In this document: in pieces, positions 26,252-36,278 of the stretch
Position numbering within the stretch: the stretch's first letter is position 1
How the letters are laid out: each line of letters starts with the position of its first letter
Assembly: GCA_022772675.1 (NCBI GenBank)
Contig: JALEZW010000011.1
Location: 1-64,000 of the forward strand
Reading direction: 5' to 3'
DNA from: Agathobacter sp.
GTDB taxonomy: Bacteria > Bacillota > Clostridia > Lachnospirales > Lachnospiraceae
DNA: 64,000 nt
Position numbers and translations under genes: made by a program
The notes under the pieces: model-generated
The model's database searches: none
What the model saw: the letters and a program-made list of their open reading frames with translations, nothing else
Told to the model about the DNA's origin: nothing

Positions 26252-26647
26252 TCAATCCCTTCGTAAAATTAGACCTTTTTTTATCTCGGGCAGCAAATGA
26301 TCCGATTCCGTTATATCGTTATAATAAACAACATCACACGGAATATCAATCAAATCTTCAATGATATTGCGAGTCTGGTGAAATTTATCAAGATCATAGG
26401 ATTCTGTTTTCACAGCTATGTCCAAATCACTTTCATTATTACATAGCATTGTCAATGCGCTGCCAAATAAAACAAGTGTTACATCAGATAAACATTTGGA
26501 ATCAAGTAATTTGAGTATATATTTCTGCATCAAAGGGTAAACTCTATGCAGAATAGCTGCAGCTTTTTCATCACATTCAATGCACAACGGAAATGATTTT
26601 AAATTCCGTAACCGCATGATACTTTCCAAATCTGCTGAATACCGCAT
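26252..26647 (-). CDS. MNT-type nucleotidyltransferase antitoxin (MntA-like)
   Basis: Minimal nucleotidyltransferase, antitoxin partner of the HEPN gene. Active site LFGSALTMLCNNESDLDIAV (about residues 69-88) has GS-X10-DXD exactly. An Asp in PCDVVYYND (about 112-120) can be the third carboxylate. The first 50 residues (MRYSADLESIMRLRNLKSF ...) have no assigned fold, so at 131 aa it is somewhat longer than bare MNT proteins. ATG 26647 follows GAGGTG; the GTG/other longer frame overlaps the presumed operator. Upstream are a promoter and a TTTGAT palindrome. Confidence 0.84.
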   Translation of the reverse strand: MRYSADLESIMRLRNLKSFPLCIECDEKAAAILHRVYPLMQKYILKLLDSKCLSDVTLVLFGSALTMLCNNESDLDIAVKTESYDLDKFHQTRNIIEDLIDIPCDVVYYNDITESDHLLPEIKKGLILRRD

Positions 26648-26680
26648 AACGACACCTCTTATATGAATCAATGAAACCAA

Positions 26681-26697
26681 TTTGATAACTAATCAAA
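26681..26697. promoter_or_regulatory. Palindrome, candidate operator of the MNT/HEPN pair
   Basis: TTTGAT, AACTA, ATCAAA: 6 bp arms, 5 bp centre. It lies between the predicted -10 (26714-26719) and the MNT start, where an autoregulator could bind. Function is inferred from position only. Confidence 0.35.
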
Positions 26698-26713
26698 CAC
26701 AACATTTGTACAA

Positions 26714-26742
26714 ATATTACACCAGAAATAGTGAAAAGTAAA
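26714..26742 (-). promoter_or_regulatory. Promoter of the MNT/HEPN operon
   Basis: Minus strand TTTACT (26742-26737), 17 nt, TAATAT (26719-26714). Moderate match to sigma-A consensus. Confidence 0.5.
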
Positions 26743-26759
26743 GATGACGCAAGCCAACG

Positions 26760-26811
26760 CAAAATAAAAGACCGCCGCCCCATGATAAACTCACAAAGAC
26801 GACAGTCTTTT
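26760..26811 (-). terminator. Terminator of gltBD
   Basis: Arms 26799-26811 and 26766-26778 pair over 13 positions including three G-U pairs (AAAAGACTGTCGT with GCGGCGGTCTTTT), followed on the minus strand by TATTTT. It lies directly after the gltD stop at 26816. Confidence 0.75.
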
Positions 26812-26815
26812 TTAT

Positions 26816-28309
26816 TTACTGCACCGACAGATAAGAGTATCCCATCAGGCTCTCATCCACCTCCCGGGCCACTTCTCTTCCCTCACGGATAGCCCAGACC
26901 ACCAGGGACTGGCCTCTGTGCATATCTCCGGCGGTGAAGACATTCTTCACGTTGGTGGCATAGCAGCCCTCCGCAGTAGCAACATTGGTTCTCTGGTTTA
27001 ACTCCACACCGAATGCCTTGGCAATGTAATCCTCAGTTCCAAGGAAACCTGCGGCAATCAGTACCAGCTCAGCAGGAATCTTCTTTTCGCTGCCGGCTAC
27101 CTCAACCATGTTTCTTCTTCCGGTTTTCTCATCTACCCTGCTCTCCAGTCTCACGATGGTAAGACCATTTAACTTACCGTTCTTATCCTTGTGGAATTCC
27201 TTCACAGTCGTCTGGTAGATACGGGGATCATTTCCGAAGCAGGCGATTGCCTCCTCCTGACCGTAATCGGTCTTTAAGACCTTCGGCCACTCCGGCCACG
27301 GATTGTCTGCTGCACGCTCTGCCGGCGGACATGGCATCATCTCCAGCTGGGTCACCGACTTGGCTCCCTGGCGGATTGCAGTACCCACGCAGTCGTTTCC
27401 GGTATCACCGCCGCCGATGATCACAACGTTTTTGCCCTTGGCAGAAATATATTTGTTGTCCTTAAAATTCGAATCCAGCAGACTCTTGGTTGTACGTGAC
27501 AGATAGTCCACTGCAAAGTAAATACCCTCTGCCTCTCTTCCCGGTGCCTTAATATCTCTCGGATTCTTGGCACCGCAGCAGAGAATCACCCTGTCATACT
27601 CTTTTAACAGCTCTGCTGCCTTAATATCTACTCCCACATTACAGCCGGTGATGAATTTCACGCCCTCTTCCTTCATCACATTGACCTTGCGGTCCACGAT
27701 ACTCTTATCCAGCTTCATATTTGGAATTCCATACATGAGAAGTCCGCCTACACGGTCATCCCTCTCATATACGGTCACATCGTGGCCTCTCTGGTTCAGC
27801 TGGTCTGCTGCTGCCAGTCCGGAAGGACCGGATCCGATTACAGCAACCTTCTTTCCGGTACGCACCTTTGGAATATTCGGTCCTGCATAGCCTTCCTTGT
27901 ATGCAGTCTCAATAATACCGTGCTCGTTATCCCGGACGCTGACTGCATCTCCCCAGTGTCCGCAGGTACATGCCTTCTCACAAAGTGCCGGACATACTCT
28001 TGAGGTAAATTCCGGGAAATTATTGGTCTTGTGCAGTCTGTTATATGCCTGCTGGTAGTTTCCCGTATAGAGCAGATCGTTCCACTCCGGTACCAGATTA
28101 TGAAGCGGGCAGCCGGAGGTCATTCCGGCTACGGTCATACCCGACTGACAGAACGGAACACCACAGTCCATACAGCGGGCAGCCTGCTCTCTTTGTTTTT
28201 CCTCAGAGAGGAAGACATGAAACTCATCAAAGTTTTTGATTCGCTCCTTTGGTTCCACCGAACGCGCTTCACATCTGTCATATTCCATAAATCCTGTTGG
28301 CTTTCCCAT
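26816..28309 (-). CDS. gltD: Glutamate synthase small subunit (NAD(P)H, FAD, 4Fe-4S)
   Basis: Passes electrons from NAD(P)H to GltB for glutamate formation. 497 aa, usual length. N-terminal Cys motifs [14 protein letters not shown] (about residue 42) and [15 protein letters not shown] (about 105) hold 4Fe-4S clusters. FAD-binding [20 protein letters not shown] near 148 and a second nucleotide site [18 protein letters not shown] near 290. C-terminal [22 protein letters not shown]. Lies 14 nt after gltB. Confidence 0.96.
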   Translation of the reverse strand: MGKPTGFMEYDRCEARSVEPKERIKNFDEFHVFLSEEKQREQAARCMDCGVPFCQSGMTVAGMTSGCPLHNLVPEWNDLLYTGNYQQAYNRLHKTNNFPEFTSRVCPALCEKACTCGHWGDAVSVRDNEHGIIETAYKEGYAGPNIPKVRTGKKVAVIGSGPSGLAAADQLNQRGHDVTVYERDDRVGGLLMYGIPNMKLDKSIVDRKVNVMKEEGVKFITGCNVGVDIKAAELLKEYDRVILCCGAKNPRDIKAPGREAEGIYFAVDYLSRTTKSLLDSNFKDNKYISAKGKNVVIIGGGDTGNDCVGTAIRQGAKSVTQLEMMPCPPAERAADNPWPEWPKVLKTDYGQEEAIACFGNDPRIYQTTVKEFHKDKNGKLNGLTIVRLESRVDEKTGRRNMVEVAGSEKKIPAELVLIAAGFLGTEDYIAKAFGVELNQRTNVATAEGCYATNVKNVFTAGDMHRGQSLVVWAIREGREVAREVDESLMGYSYLSVQ

Positions 28310-28323
28310 TGTTTCTTCCCTCC

Positions 28324-31300
28324 TTAAGCTCTCGTGCTGGCATAAAATGCCTCAATCTGTGCCTGTTCTGCATTCAGACCCTTTTCTTCCATCTGAACGA
28401 TTGCAAGCTGCATACGGTTATAATCATAAGGAATGACCTTCTTGAACTTCGGCAGATACTCACTGAAGTTATCAAGAATTTCCTTACCCTTTTCAGAATT
28501 GGTGAGGGTTACGTGCTCTTTGATCATCTCTTTGAGTTCCAGAACATCGTACTTATTGGTAACCTCCTCTGTAAATACCATGGATTTATTGGTACGCATA
28601 TAGAGGTCGTTATCCTCATCCAGTACATAGGCAATTCCGCCGCTCATTCCTGCTGCGAAGTTCTTTCCGGTTTTACCAAGAATTACGACACGGCCGCCGG
28701 TCATGTACTCACAGCCATGGTCTCCGACACCTTCCACAACAGCGGTTGCACCGGAGTTTCTGACACAGAAACGCTCACCGGCTACACCATTGATAAATGC
28801 CTTGCCGCTGGTAGCTCCATAGAGAGCCACATTACCTACAATAATATTTTCATCTTTCTTAAAGTTGACTCCTGCCGGTGGATATACAATCAGTTTTCCG
28901 CCGGAAAGCCCCTTTCCGAAGTAGTCGTTGGAATCTCCAACCAGTTCCAGTGTCAGTCCCTTCGGGATGAAGGCACCAAAACTCTGTCCGCCGGCACCGC
29001 TGCACTTGATGATAAAGGTATCGTCGTCCAACGTATCATCATAGGCCTTCGTAATCTCGGAACCAAAGATCGTTCCTAGAGAACGGTTGACATTGGACAC
29101 CTCTGTATCAATCATGCGCTTCTGCTTTTTATCAAGAGCCGGCTTTAACTGCTTCATGAAGACTGTCATATCCTTTGTCTTATCCAGCTCAAAATCATAT
29201 ACCTGCTTCGGATCAAAGATAACATTCTGCCTGGTTCCTGCAAAAGGATTATTTAAAATATTGCTTAAGTCAAGCTTTGCCTCCCGTTCAGACAGATCGG
29301 AACGAACCTTCAAGAACTCACTATGTCCTACCAGTTCATCCACAGTACGGCAGCCAAGCTTTGCCATATATTCCCGCAGTTCCTCTGCGATGAAACGCAT
29401 AAAGTTCTCTACATACTCCGGTTTTCCTGCAAAACGCTTACGAAGCTCCGGATTCTGTGTTGCAATACCTGCCGGACAGGTATCCAGGTTACATACACGC
29501 ATCATCACACAGCCCATACATACCAGTGGAGCTGTTGCAAAACCAAATTCCTCAGCACCGAGACATGCTGCGATTGCCACATCCTTACCACTCATCAGCT
29601 TTCCATCGGTCTCAATACGAACCTTGTTACGCAGCCCGTTCATGATCAGTGTCTGGTGTGTCTCTGCCAGCCCCAGTTCCCATGGAAGACCCGCATTGTG
29701 GATGGAACTGCTGGGTGCTGCACCGGTTCCACCGTCATATCCGGAAATCAGGACTACCTGTGCGCCGGCTTTTGCAACACCGGCAGCGACCGTTCCGACA
29801 CCAGCCTCGGAAACCAGCTTGACGGAAATTCTTGCATCACGGTTGGCATTCTTAAGGTCAAAGATTAACTGCTCCAGATCCTCGATAGAGTAAATATCGT
29901 GGTGTGGTGGCGGAGAAATCAAAGATACACCAGGGGTTGACAGTCTTGTCTTTGCAATCCATGGATATACCTTCTTACCCGGAAGGTGTCCTCCTTCACC
30001 AGGCTTAGCTCCCTGTGCCATCTTAATCTGGATTTCCTGGGCACTGGTTAAGTAGCGGCTTGTGACTCCGAAACGTCCGCTGGCCACCTGCTTGATGGCA
30101 GAGCAGCGGTTTAATCCGTCCGGTCCCACTGTGAGACGATCCTTGTCCTCACCGCCTTCACCGGTATTGGATTTACCATGGAGATGGTTCATGGCGATAG
30201 CCAAAGTCTCATGGGCTTCCTTGGAAATAGAACCATAGGACATGGCACCGGTCTTAAAGCGGGTCACAATGGAATCCACGCTCTCTACTTCCTCTAATTT
30301 GATTCCCTTCTTCGGATAATTGAAATCCATCAGTCCCCGAAGATTGGTGTGCTTCTGTTCCTCATCCACCAGTGCCGTGTACTGCTTGAACATCTCGTAG
30401 TCGCCCCGCTGGGTGGACTGCTGCAGAAGATGGATGGTCGCCGGATTATACAAATGCGCATCCGCACCACTTCTCATCTTATGGCGTCCCTTACTGTCAA
30501 GAGTCACATCCGTCCCCAGTCCCAGTGGATCATAGGCTGCGGAATGCAAGGTATTGACATCATCCTCAATATCCTTGATGGAAATACCACCGATACGGCT
30601 TACGGTATTGGTGAAATATTTATCAATGACATCTTTGTCGATACCCAGTGCCTCGAAAATCTTAGAACCCTGGTAAGACTGAATTGTGGAAATTCCCATC
30701 TTTGCCGCAATCTTAACAATACCGGAAATGATTGCATGGTTATAGTCCTCAACAGCTGCATAGTAATCCTTATCCAGCATATGCTCATCGATTAGCTGCT
30801 TAACCGTATCCAGTGCCAGATATGGGTTAATTGCGCTGGCACCGAAACCAAGCAGTGTAGCAAAATGGTGTACCTCACGTGGCTCTCCGGATTCCAGAAT
30901 CAGGGAAAGGGAGGTACGCTTCTTGGTCTTTACCAGATACTGCTGAAGCGCGGAAACTGCAAGCAGTGACGGGATTGCCACATGGTTGTCATCCACTCCC
31001 CTGTCGGAAAGAATGAGGATATTGGCACCATCACGGTATGCCCTGTCGGCCTCAATATAGAGACGCTCCACAGCCTTCTCCAGACTGGTGTTCTTGTAAT
31101 AGATAATCGGTAACGTAACAACCTTAAAGCCTTCCACCTTCATGTTGCGGATCTTCATCAGATCCGTATTGGTAAGAATCGGGTTATTGATTCTCAGTAC
31201 CTTACAGTTTTCCGGCTTTTCCTCCAGAAGGTTACCGGCGGAACCGATATATACGGTAGTGGAAGTAACTACTTCCTCACGGATGGAGTCAATTGGTGGA

Positions 31301-32877
31301 TTGGTAACCTGTGCAAACAACTGCTTAAAGTAGTTAAACAGCGGCTCCCGGTTTCCGGATAAAGCGGCAAGAGGCGTATCAGTTCCCATGGCTGCGGTAC
31401 CCTCGATTCCATTCTTTGCCATCGGAAGGATAGCATCATGCAGTGACTCATAGGTATAGCCGAATGCCCGCTGCATTCTCTGTCTTTCTTCCTTCGTATA
31501 TTCCGGAACACGCTCGTTGGGAATCTTTAAATCCTTTAACATCACGATATTGTTATCCAGCCACTCACCATATGGACGCTTGTCCGCATATTTTTCCTTC
31601 AGTTCATCGTCGTCAATGACACGTCCCTGAACGGTGTCAACCAGAAGCATCTTACCCGGACGCAGACGGTCTTTCTTCACAATCTTTGTCGGATCAATAT
31701 CAAGGACACCAACCTCAGAAGAAAGAATCAGATAATCATCATCGGTAATATAGTAACGGGATGGACGCAGACCGTTACGGTCAAGCACAGCCCCCATCAG
31801 GTCTCCATCGGAAAACAGGATCGATGCAGGTCCGTCCCAGGGCTCCATCATGGTGGCATAATACTGATAGAAGTCCTTCTTCTTCTGGGACATAACGGAA
31901 TTGTTTGCCCAGGGCTCTGGAATCATGATCATGACTGCCAGGGGCAGATCCATGCCACTCATAACAAGGAACTCCAGTGTATTATCTAACATTGCAGAGT
32001 CAGAGCCTTCCGTATTGACCACCGGAAGTACCTTGGTAATATCCTCCCGGAGTTTTCCGGATACCATGGTTTCCTCTCTGGCAAGCATCTTATCCGCATT
32101 ACCACGGATCGTGTTAATCTCTCCGTTATGTACAATAAAGCGGTTCGGATGCGCTCTCTCCCAGCTTGGATTCGTGTTGGTAGAGAAACGGGAGTGCACC
32201 GTCGCAATGGCAGACTCGTAATCCGGATCCTGTAAATCTGAGAAGAACTGACGCAGCTGCTCCACTAAAAACATTCCCTTATAAACAATCGTTCTGCTAG
32301 AAAGGGATGCTACATAAGTGTCATCATTGGACTGCTCGAATACACGGCGGGCCACATACAGCTTACGGTCAAAATCAAGTCCCTTCTCCACATTTTCCGG
32401 TCTTTTAATAAATGCCTGCATAATATACGGCATACAGTTTCTCGCCTTCTCGGAAAGCTTGTCCGGATGAATGGGAACTTCTCTCCATCCAAGGAACTCC
32501 ATGCCCTCCTTCTCCACGATGACCTCAAACATCTTCTTTGCCTGATTTCTCTTAAGCTCATCCTGCGGGAAGAAAAACATACCAATACCGTAGTCTCTCT
32601 CCTCTCCCAGCTCAATGCCCAGTGGAGCTGTCGCCTTCTTAAAGAATTTGTGAGAAATCTGAAGCAGGATACCGACACCGTCTCCGGTCTTTCCATCGGC
32701 ATCCTTTCCAGCTCTGTGCTTTAAATTCTCAACAATCTTTAAGGCATTCTCCACTGTCTCATGTGTCTTAATACCTTTAATATTTACAACAGCACCAATT
32801 CCGCAGTTATCATGTTCAAAACGCGGATCATATAATCCTTTGGCTGTTGCTGTACTTTCATTCCATTGCTCTTTCAT
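28324..32877 (-). CDS. gltB: Glutamate synthase large subunit
   Basis: Makes two glutamates from glutamine and 2-oxoglutarate. 1517 aa, full length. Glutamine amidotransferase domain type II at the N-terminus with DPRFEHDNCGIGAVV (Cys about residue 25); no N-terminal Met-Cys processing form, the pre-sequence is about 24 aa. FMN/synthase domain around 800-1200 (TRFKTGAMSYGSIS, KLVSEAGVGTVAAGVAKAGA), a 3Fe-4S motif CMGCVMMRVCNLDTCPAG (about 1130) and a C-terminal beta-helix domain with many Gly (KGLSGGKLIVYPP). Under the promoter 32933-32961; upstream structured region described separately. Confidence 0.97.
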   Translation of the reverse strand: MKEQWNESTATAKGLYDPRFEHDNCGIGAVVNIKGIKTHETVENALKIVENLKHRAGKDADGKTGDGVGILLQISHKFFKKATAPLGIELGEERDYGIGMFFFPQDELKRNQAKKMFEVIVEKEGMEFLGWREVPIHPDKLSEKARNCMPYIMQAFIKRPENVEKGLDFDRKLYVARRVFEQSNDDTYVASLSSRTIVYKGMFLVEQLRQFFSDLQDPDYESAIATVHSRFSTNTNPSWERAHPNRFIVHNGEINTIRGNADKMLAREETMVSGKLREDITKVLPVVNTEGSDSAMLDNTLEFLVMSGMDLPLAVMIMIPEPWANNSVMSQKKKDFYQYYATMMEPWDGPASILFSDGDLMGAVLDRNGLRPSRYYITDDDYLILSSEVGVLDIDPTKIVKKDRLRPGKMLLVDTVQGRVIDDDELKEKYADKRPYGEWLDNNIVMLKDLKIPNERVPEYTKEERQRMQRAFGYTYESLHDAILPMAKNGIEGTAAMGTDTPLAALSGNREPLFNYFKQLFAQVTNPPIDSIREEVVTSTTVYIGSAGNLLEEKPENCKVLRINNPILTNTDLMKIRNMKVEGFKVVTLPIIYYKNTSLEKAVERLYIEADRAYRDGANILILSDRGVDDNHVAIPSLLAVSALQQYLVKTKKRTSLSLILESGEPREVHHFATLLGFGASAINPYLALDTVKQLIDEHMLDKDYYAAVEDYNHAIISGIVKIAAKMGISTIQSYQGSKIFEALGIDKDVIDKYFTNTVSRIGGISIKDIEDDVNTLHSAAYDPLGLGTDVTLDSKGRHKMRSGADAHLYNPATIHLLQQSTQRGDYEMFKQYTALVDEEQKHTNLRGLMDFNYPKKGIKLEEVESVDSIVTRFKTGAMSYGSISKEAHETLAIAMNHLHGKSNTGEGGEDKDRLTVGPDGLNRCSAIKQVASGRFGVTSRYLTSAQEIQIKMAQGAKPGEGGHLPGKKVYPWIAKTRLSTPGVSLISPPPHHDIYSIEDLEQLIFDLKNANRDARISVKLVSEAGVGTVAAGVAKAGAQVVLISGYDGGTGAAPSSSIHNAGLPWELGLAETHQTLIMNGLRNKVRIETDGKLMSGKDVAIAACLGAEEFGFATAPLVCMGCVMMRVCNLDTCPAGIATQNPELRKRFAGKPEYVENFMRFIAEELREYMAKLGCRTVDELVGHSEFLKVRSDLSEREAKLDLSNILNNPFAGTRQNVIFDPKQVYDFELDKTKDMTVFMKQLKPALDKKQKRMIDTEVSNVNRSLGTIFGSEITKAYDDTLDDDTFIIKCSGAGGQSFGAFIPKGLTLELVGDSNDYFGKGLSGGKLIVYPPAGVNFKKDENIIVGNVALYGATSGKAFINGVAGERFCVRNSGATAVVEGVGDHGCEYMTGGRVVILGKTGKNFAAGMSGGIAYVLDEDNDLYMRTNKSMVFTEEVTNKYDVLELKEMIKEHVTLTNSEKGKEILDNFSEYLPKFKKVIPYDYNRMQLAIVQMEEKGLNAEQAQIEAFYASTRA

Positions 32878-33201
32878 AGAACTTTCCTTTCCTTTTCATT
32901 CAAAGCGAATCATTGGTTCTCAGCTGTCTATTATTTTACTCCAGCTTCAGCTACTTGTAAATCACTTTTTTCCGTATATTATCTGATAATATTTCAATTT
33001 CTTATTTGCTTAGAAATTGTGTAAACAATTTGGCTGTTTTTTGGTTCAAATATTGGATTATGCAAACAATTTATGGCTATAGAATAGGAAATAAATTTTT
33101 CCTATTCTATAGCCATACTCCTTATTTTATTGAATTGTTTCTATTTTTTCAACAATTATATTCTAATCTATATCCGAAAACAGTGATTCTAAAACCACGC
33201 A
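32878..33201 (-). promoter_or_regulatory. gltB upstream region: two promoters and a 19-bp hairpin
   Basis: This 324-bp stretch has no gene. Promoter P1: TTGAAA (33152-33147), 17 nt, TAAAAT (33129-33124). A perfect 19 bp inverted repeat follows (arms 33073-33091 and 33098-33116, loop 6), starting almost at the predicted P1 start. Promoter P2: TTTACA (32961-32956), 17 nt, TAAAAT (32938-32933), about 55 nt before gltB. Between them two copies of AAATTGTTT-[GA]-CA-[TC]-AA occur on the minus strand. The hairpin lacks a T-run, so it is a poor terminator for the gene at 33202. It could be the 5' part of a leader or of a small RNA. Confidence 0.6.
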
Positions 33202-34356
33202 TTAATACTCTGCCAGCAGCTCCATATGATCATCCTGCAGAAATTTCTCTACATTATACATGACCATCACATCTGATATATCCAGATATTCCTCCATAAT
33301 ATCATCAATACAGTCCGAACAATATCTGAGATCGATCATAATGATCCTGTTGTAATGCTCAGCTAAAAATGGTACAAAGCAGTTGGAATAGGAATCTTTA
33401 AGAAGCAAAAGCGTTTTTTCATTCTTATTTCCGGTATCCACTGTAATTTTTGCAGTATTCCCGTTAAAAAACACCTGGTACTGATCATGAGTCCTTAATG
33501 CATCTTTCCAATACCAGCTGTCTGCCTCTTCTTCTCCATCATCCCAATCCACATGAATGCCTCCACTCTCAACAGGACCATGAAACAATTCTATGGTATC
33601 CTTTTTTACACGCTGGTGACTTTTGTTATAAGAAGTTCCGTAGAAAGAATTCGAAACCACCTCTCTCTGATAACTGGAGAGAGAAACCGGAACTTCTTTC
33701 TTTTTCTCACACCATGCCTCATAGGCATAATAAGCCCCCAGAGTGGTCCAATGGTGGTCTGTCCGGTAATAAATATATTCATTTTCATGTTTCTGCATGA
33801 TATCCGTCAGATCCGTCAGGACCTCAGGCTCCTCCAATTCATCTAAAACAGCACTTATTATCTCCTGCTCATCATAGGGTTCTGCAAATTTCGGAAGTTT
33901 CTTAGATAAGGCTGCAGCCTTTCCAGGGACAAAAAAACAATCCACATGTTCTTTCCCATACTGCTCAGTCATCCGGTTTAAAAATTCGCCAAGAATTCCA
34001 ATGTTATCTTCTGACTGCCGCTCATCAAAATCTCCATCGCTATACTTCTCCAGCAGATAGCCATCTTTTCCTAAATAGATCTTATTGACATCCTTCTGCC
34101 CCAATAACCGATCCGTCCCTACTGCAAGATTTACCCATCTGTCTCTCCCCGGAAATTGATCATTTAAATAATTTTCATAAGTTTCCTGAAAATCTCCAGA
34201 GAGAATGTCTTCTACACATAATTCCGGTCTCTGCTCCAATGGTCTGTTCTCTGTCGCGGAAAATTCCTTTTGTGGAAACAATACCGACAGAAAGAAAGAA
34301 AACGCAAGGGTTCCGACAAACAAAACAATCACTGATATTTTTGCTTTTCGCATCAT
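33202..34356 (-). CDS. DHHW-family protein (AlgX/AlgJ-like partner of MBOAT)
   Basis: Secreted, membrane-tethered protein of the kind that works with an MBOAT acyltransferase to O-acetylate an extracellular polymer. N-terminal membrane helix or signal anchor (ISVIVLFVGTLAFSFFLSVL, residues 6-25). LNDQFPGRDRWV near 65 and YYRTDHHWTTLGAYYAYEAW near 195 hold the DHHW signature. LLLLKDSYSNCFVPFLAEHYN near 315 provides a Ser-like catalytic element. 384 aa as in family. It starts 8 nt after the MBOAT gene. Acetylated polymer unknown. Confidence 0.85.
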   Translation of the reverse strand: MMRKAKISVIVLFVGTLAFSFFLSVLFPQKEFSATENRPLEQRPELCVEDILSGDFQETYENYLNDQFPGRDRWVNLAVGTDRLLGQKDVNKIYLGKDGYLLEKYSDGDFDERQSEDNIGILGEFLNRMTEQYGKEHVDCFFVPGKAAALSKKLPKFAEPYDEQEIISAVLDELEEPEVLTDLTDIMQKHENEYIYYRTDHHWTTLGAYYAYEAWCEKKKEVPVSLSSYQREVVSNSFYGTSYNKSHQRVKKDTIELFHGPVESGGIHVDWDDGEEEADSWYWKDALRTHDQYQVFFNGNTAKITVDTGNKNEKTLLLLKDSYSNCFVPFLAEHYNRIIMIDLRYCSDCIDDIMEEYLDISDVMVMYNVEKFLQDDHMELLAEY

Positions 34357-34364
34357 TTCCTCCT

Positions 34365-35777
34365 TTAAAACCTGAAATATAAAAATGGATTATAGGATGA
34401 ATTCACAAGGAATGCTGTAGAAATAACCAGGACAACTACCACACCGATTCCGGTCAATACCATACTTCCCACCTCAGATTTTTCTTTCAGACAGTTCCAG
34501 ACTTTAACAGGAACCCTGGTAGAACCAATTACTGCAATGATTAGAAGTACAGCAAAGGAAAGCAGCAGATACAGTGTCGTATTGTCAAATCCGCCACAGC
34601 CGTCAATTCCAAACATGGTCTTTAAATATCCCATTCCATCTGCACAATCTCCCCAGGAAAAAATAACCCAGCTGACAACCACAAGAAACATCGTATATAA
34701 ATGCTGTACAAAAGCCGGAAGTTTTTGCAGGAATTTTCCAAGAAACAGTTTTTCTAACACAAGCAGGACCCCAAAGTATAATCCCCAAGCCACAAAATTC
34801 CAAGCTGCTCCATGCCACAAACCTGTCAAAAACCAAACTATAAAAATATTACGCATCTGCCTGATTTTTCCCTTGCGGTTTCCACCAAGGGGAATATAAA
34901 CATACTCCCGAAACCATGTGCCCAGGGAAATATGCCATCTTCTCCAGAATTCTGTAATACTCTTCGACTCATAGGGATGCTCAAAATTTTCAAGAAAATG
35001 GAATCCGAACATACGCCCCAGACCAATAGCCATATCAGAATATCCGGAAAAATCAAAATAAATTTGAAGTGTAAAGGATACTGCCCCAAGCCATGCCGTG
35101 GCTGTGGTCAGATGTGCAATCTGTGTCCCGGAAATCTGGGACCACAATGCTCCAACCTGATTAGCAATCAAAGCTTTCTTTCCCAGTCCGATTATAAAAC
35201 GCTTCACTCCCTCAAAGAAATCATCCAAAGATTCTTTTCTGTTTTCCATCTGGTCAGCCACCGTCTGGTAACGAACAATTGGTCCTGCAATTAATTGTGG
35301 AAACAGAGATACATAAGCACCAAATGTAATGAAATTTTTCTGTACCTTTGCATCATTGCGATAAACATCAATCGTATAGGACATTGTCTGAAATGTATAA
35401 AAGGAAATGCCAATTGGAAGTGCAATATTTAATGTATCAATATCAAGGGAAAAAAGATTATCCATGGTCCCAATCAAAAAATCCGTGTACTTAAAAAAAC
35501 AAAGCAGAGACAGGTTAATTACCACGGATGCAGCCACTGCTATCTTTGCTTTGTTTATTTTCCCGGTTGATTTAAAATGATCTACACACCTTCCGGCAAT
35601 ATAATCCACAACGGTTGACGCAAGAATAAGAAATACGTATACCGGTTCTCCCCATGCATAGAAAATGAGACTGAATAAGAATAATACCAGATTTCTAAAT
35701 TTTTTCGGTGCCAGAAAATAAATTCCCAGCACCAGTGGCAAAAATCGAAATAAAAACAGTAAACTACTGAAAACCAT
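34365..35777 (-). CDS. MBOAT O-acyltransferase (AlgI/DltB-like)
   Basis: Polytopic membrane enzyme moving an acyl group across the membrane to a polymer. 470 aa with about ten hydrophobic helices. WRRWHISLGTWFREYVYIPLGG (about 275-296) and FLTGLWHGAAWNFVAWGLYFG (about 314-334), with the catalytic His in LWHGA, are diagnostic. Neighbour genes DHHW and DUF4358 make this an AlgI-AlgX type acetylation cluster. Confidence 0.95.
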   Translation of the reverse strand: MVFSSLLFLFRFLPLVLGIYFLAPKKFRNLVLFLFSLIFYAWGEPVYVFLILASTVVDYIAGRCVDHFKSTGKINKAKIAVAASVVINLSLLCFFKYTDFLIGTMDNLFSLDIDTLNIALPIGISFYTFQTMSYTIDVYRNDAKVQKNFITFGAYVSLFPQLIAGPIVRYQTVADQMENRKESLDDFFEGVKRFIIGLGKKALIANQVGALWSQISGTQIAHLTTATAWLGAVSFTLQIYFDFSGYSDMAIGLGRMFGFHFLENFEHPYESKSITEFWRRWHISLGTWFREYVYIPLGGNRKGKIRQMRNIFIVWFLTGLWHGAAWNFVAWGLYFGVLLVLEKLFLGKFLQKLPAFVQHLYTMFLVVVSWVIFSWGDCADGMGYLKTMFGIDGCGGFDNTTLYLLLSFAVLLIIAVIGSTRVPVKVWNCLKEKSEVGSMVLTGIGVVVVLVISTAFLVNSSYNPFLYFRF

Positions 35778-35789
35778 CCCACACCTCTC

Positions 35790-36266
35790 CTAAAGTGCCT
35801 TCTTCAATGCCTTCTCCGCTTTCTTATTATCTGACTTACTTCCAAGGCAGATATACCAGACATAAGAGCCGGAACGACCGCATCTTGCATCTTTGACCAG
35901 CTTTTTCTCATCCTTTTTCAGATAGCTGTCGCTCTTCTTTTCTTTCTTGATACTGTCAAATTCTTTTTTAATATCCTTGGCATCAGAAGTACTTCCTGCT
36001 TTTACTATGCAGACACAATATACCTGGCTGCTGTCCGTGGCATAATAAAAATCTTCAACCGACTTGCGGTATGAATATGACAGAAATGTACATTTACTTT
36101 TCTTACTTACCTTTTCTGCGCCTTTGTTACATTTTCCCTTTACCGCATCATAAAGTTTACTGCAGGATACAGAGGATGCCGCCTGTGCCGGAACCTGCAC
36201 GATAAATAATGCTGCCAAAAGGCAAGCCAGCACTGCTGCCAGTTTTTTCTTTCCATTCTTTTTCAT
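35790..36266 (-). CDS. DUF4358-like secreted protein (158 aa)
   Basis: Small exported protein with signal peptide 1-29 (AAVLACLLAALFIVQVPAQA). The mature part is Lys-rich (pI clearly basic) with Cys at the start (SVSCSKLYDAVKGKC) and near the C-terminus. It has the size and the C-terminal KKEFDSIKKEKKSD...  YVWYICLGSKSDNKKA pattern of DUF4358 proteins found beside MBOAT/DHHW genes. No enzymatic motif. Start ATG 36266 with AAGGAGAA. Assignment to DUF4358 is moderately sure; its job is unknown. Confidence 0.68.
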   Translation of the reverse strand: MKKNGKKKLAAVLACLLAALFIVQVPAQAASSVSCSKLYDAVKGKCNKGAEKVSKKSKCTFLSYSYRKSVEDFYYATDSSQVYCVCIVKAGSTSDAKDIKKEFDSIKKEKKSDSYLKKDEKKLVKDARCGRSGSYVWYICLGSKSDNKKAEKALKKAL

Positions 36267-36278
36267 TTTCTTTTCTCC

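Noticed and set aside
26577-26783. 68-aa membrane-like frame before the MNT gene
   Set aside because: Overlaps the MNT start, the promoter and the gltD terminator region; no ribosome binding site.
33073-33116. Plain terminator for the DHHW gene
   Set aside because: No T-run follows the 19-bp stem on the minus strand, and a promoter points into it.
33006-33263. 85-aa frame on the plus strand in the gltB upstream region
   Set aside because: Runs through the 19-bp hairpin, opposite to all genes, ending inside the DHHW gene.
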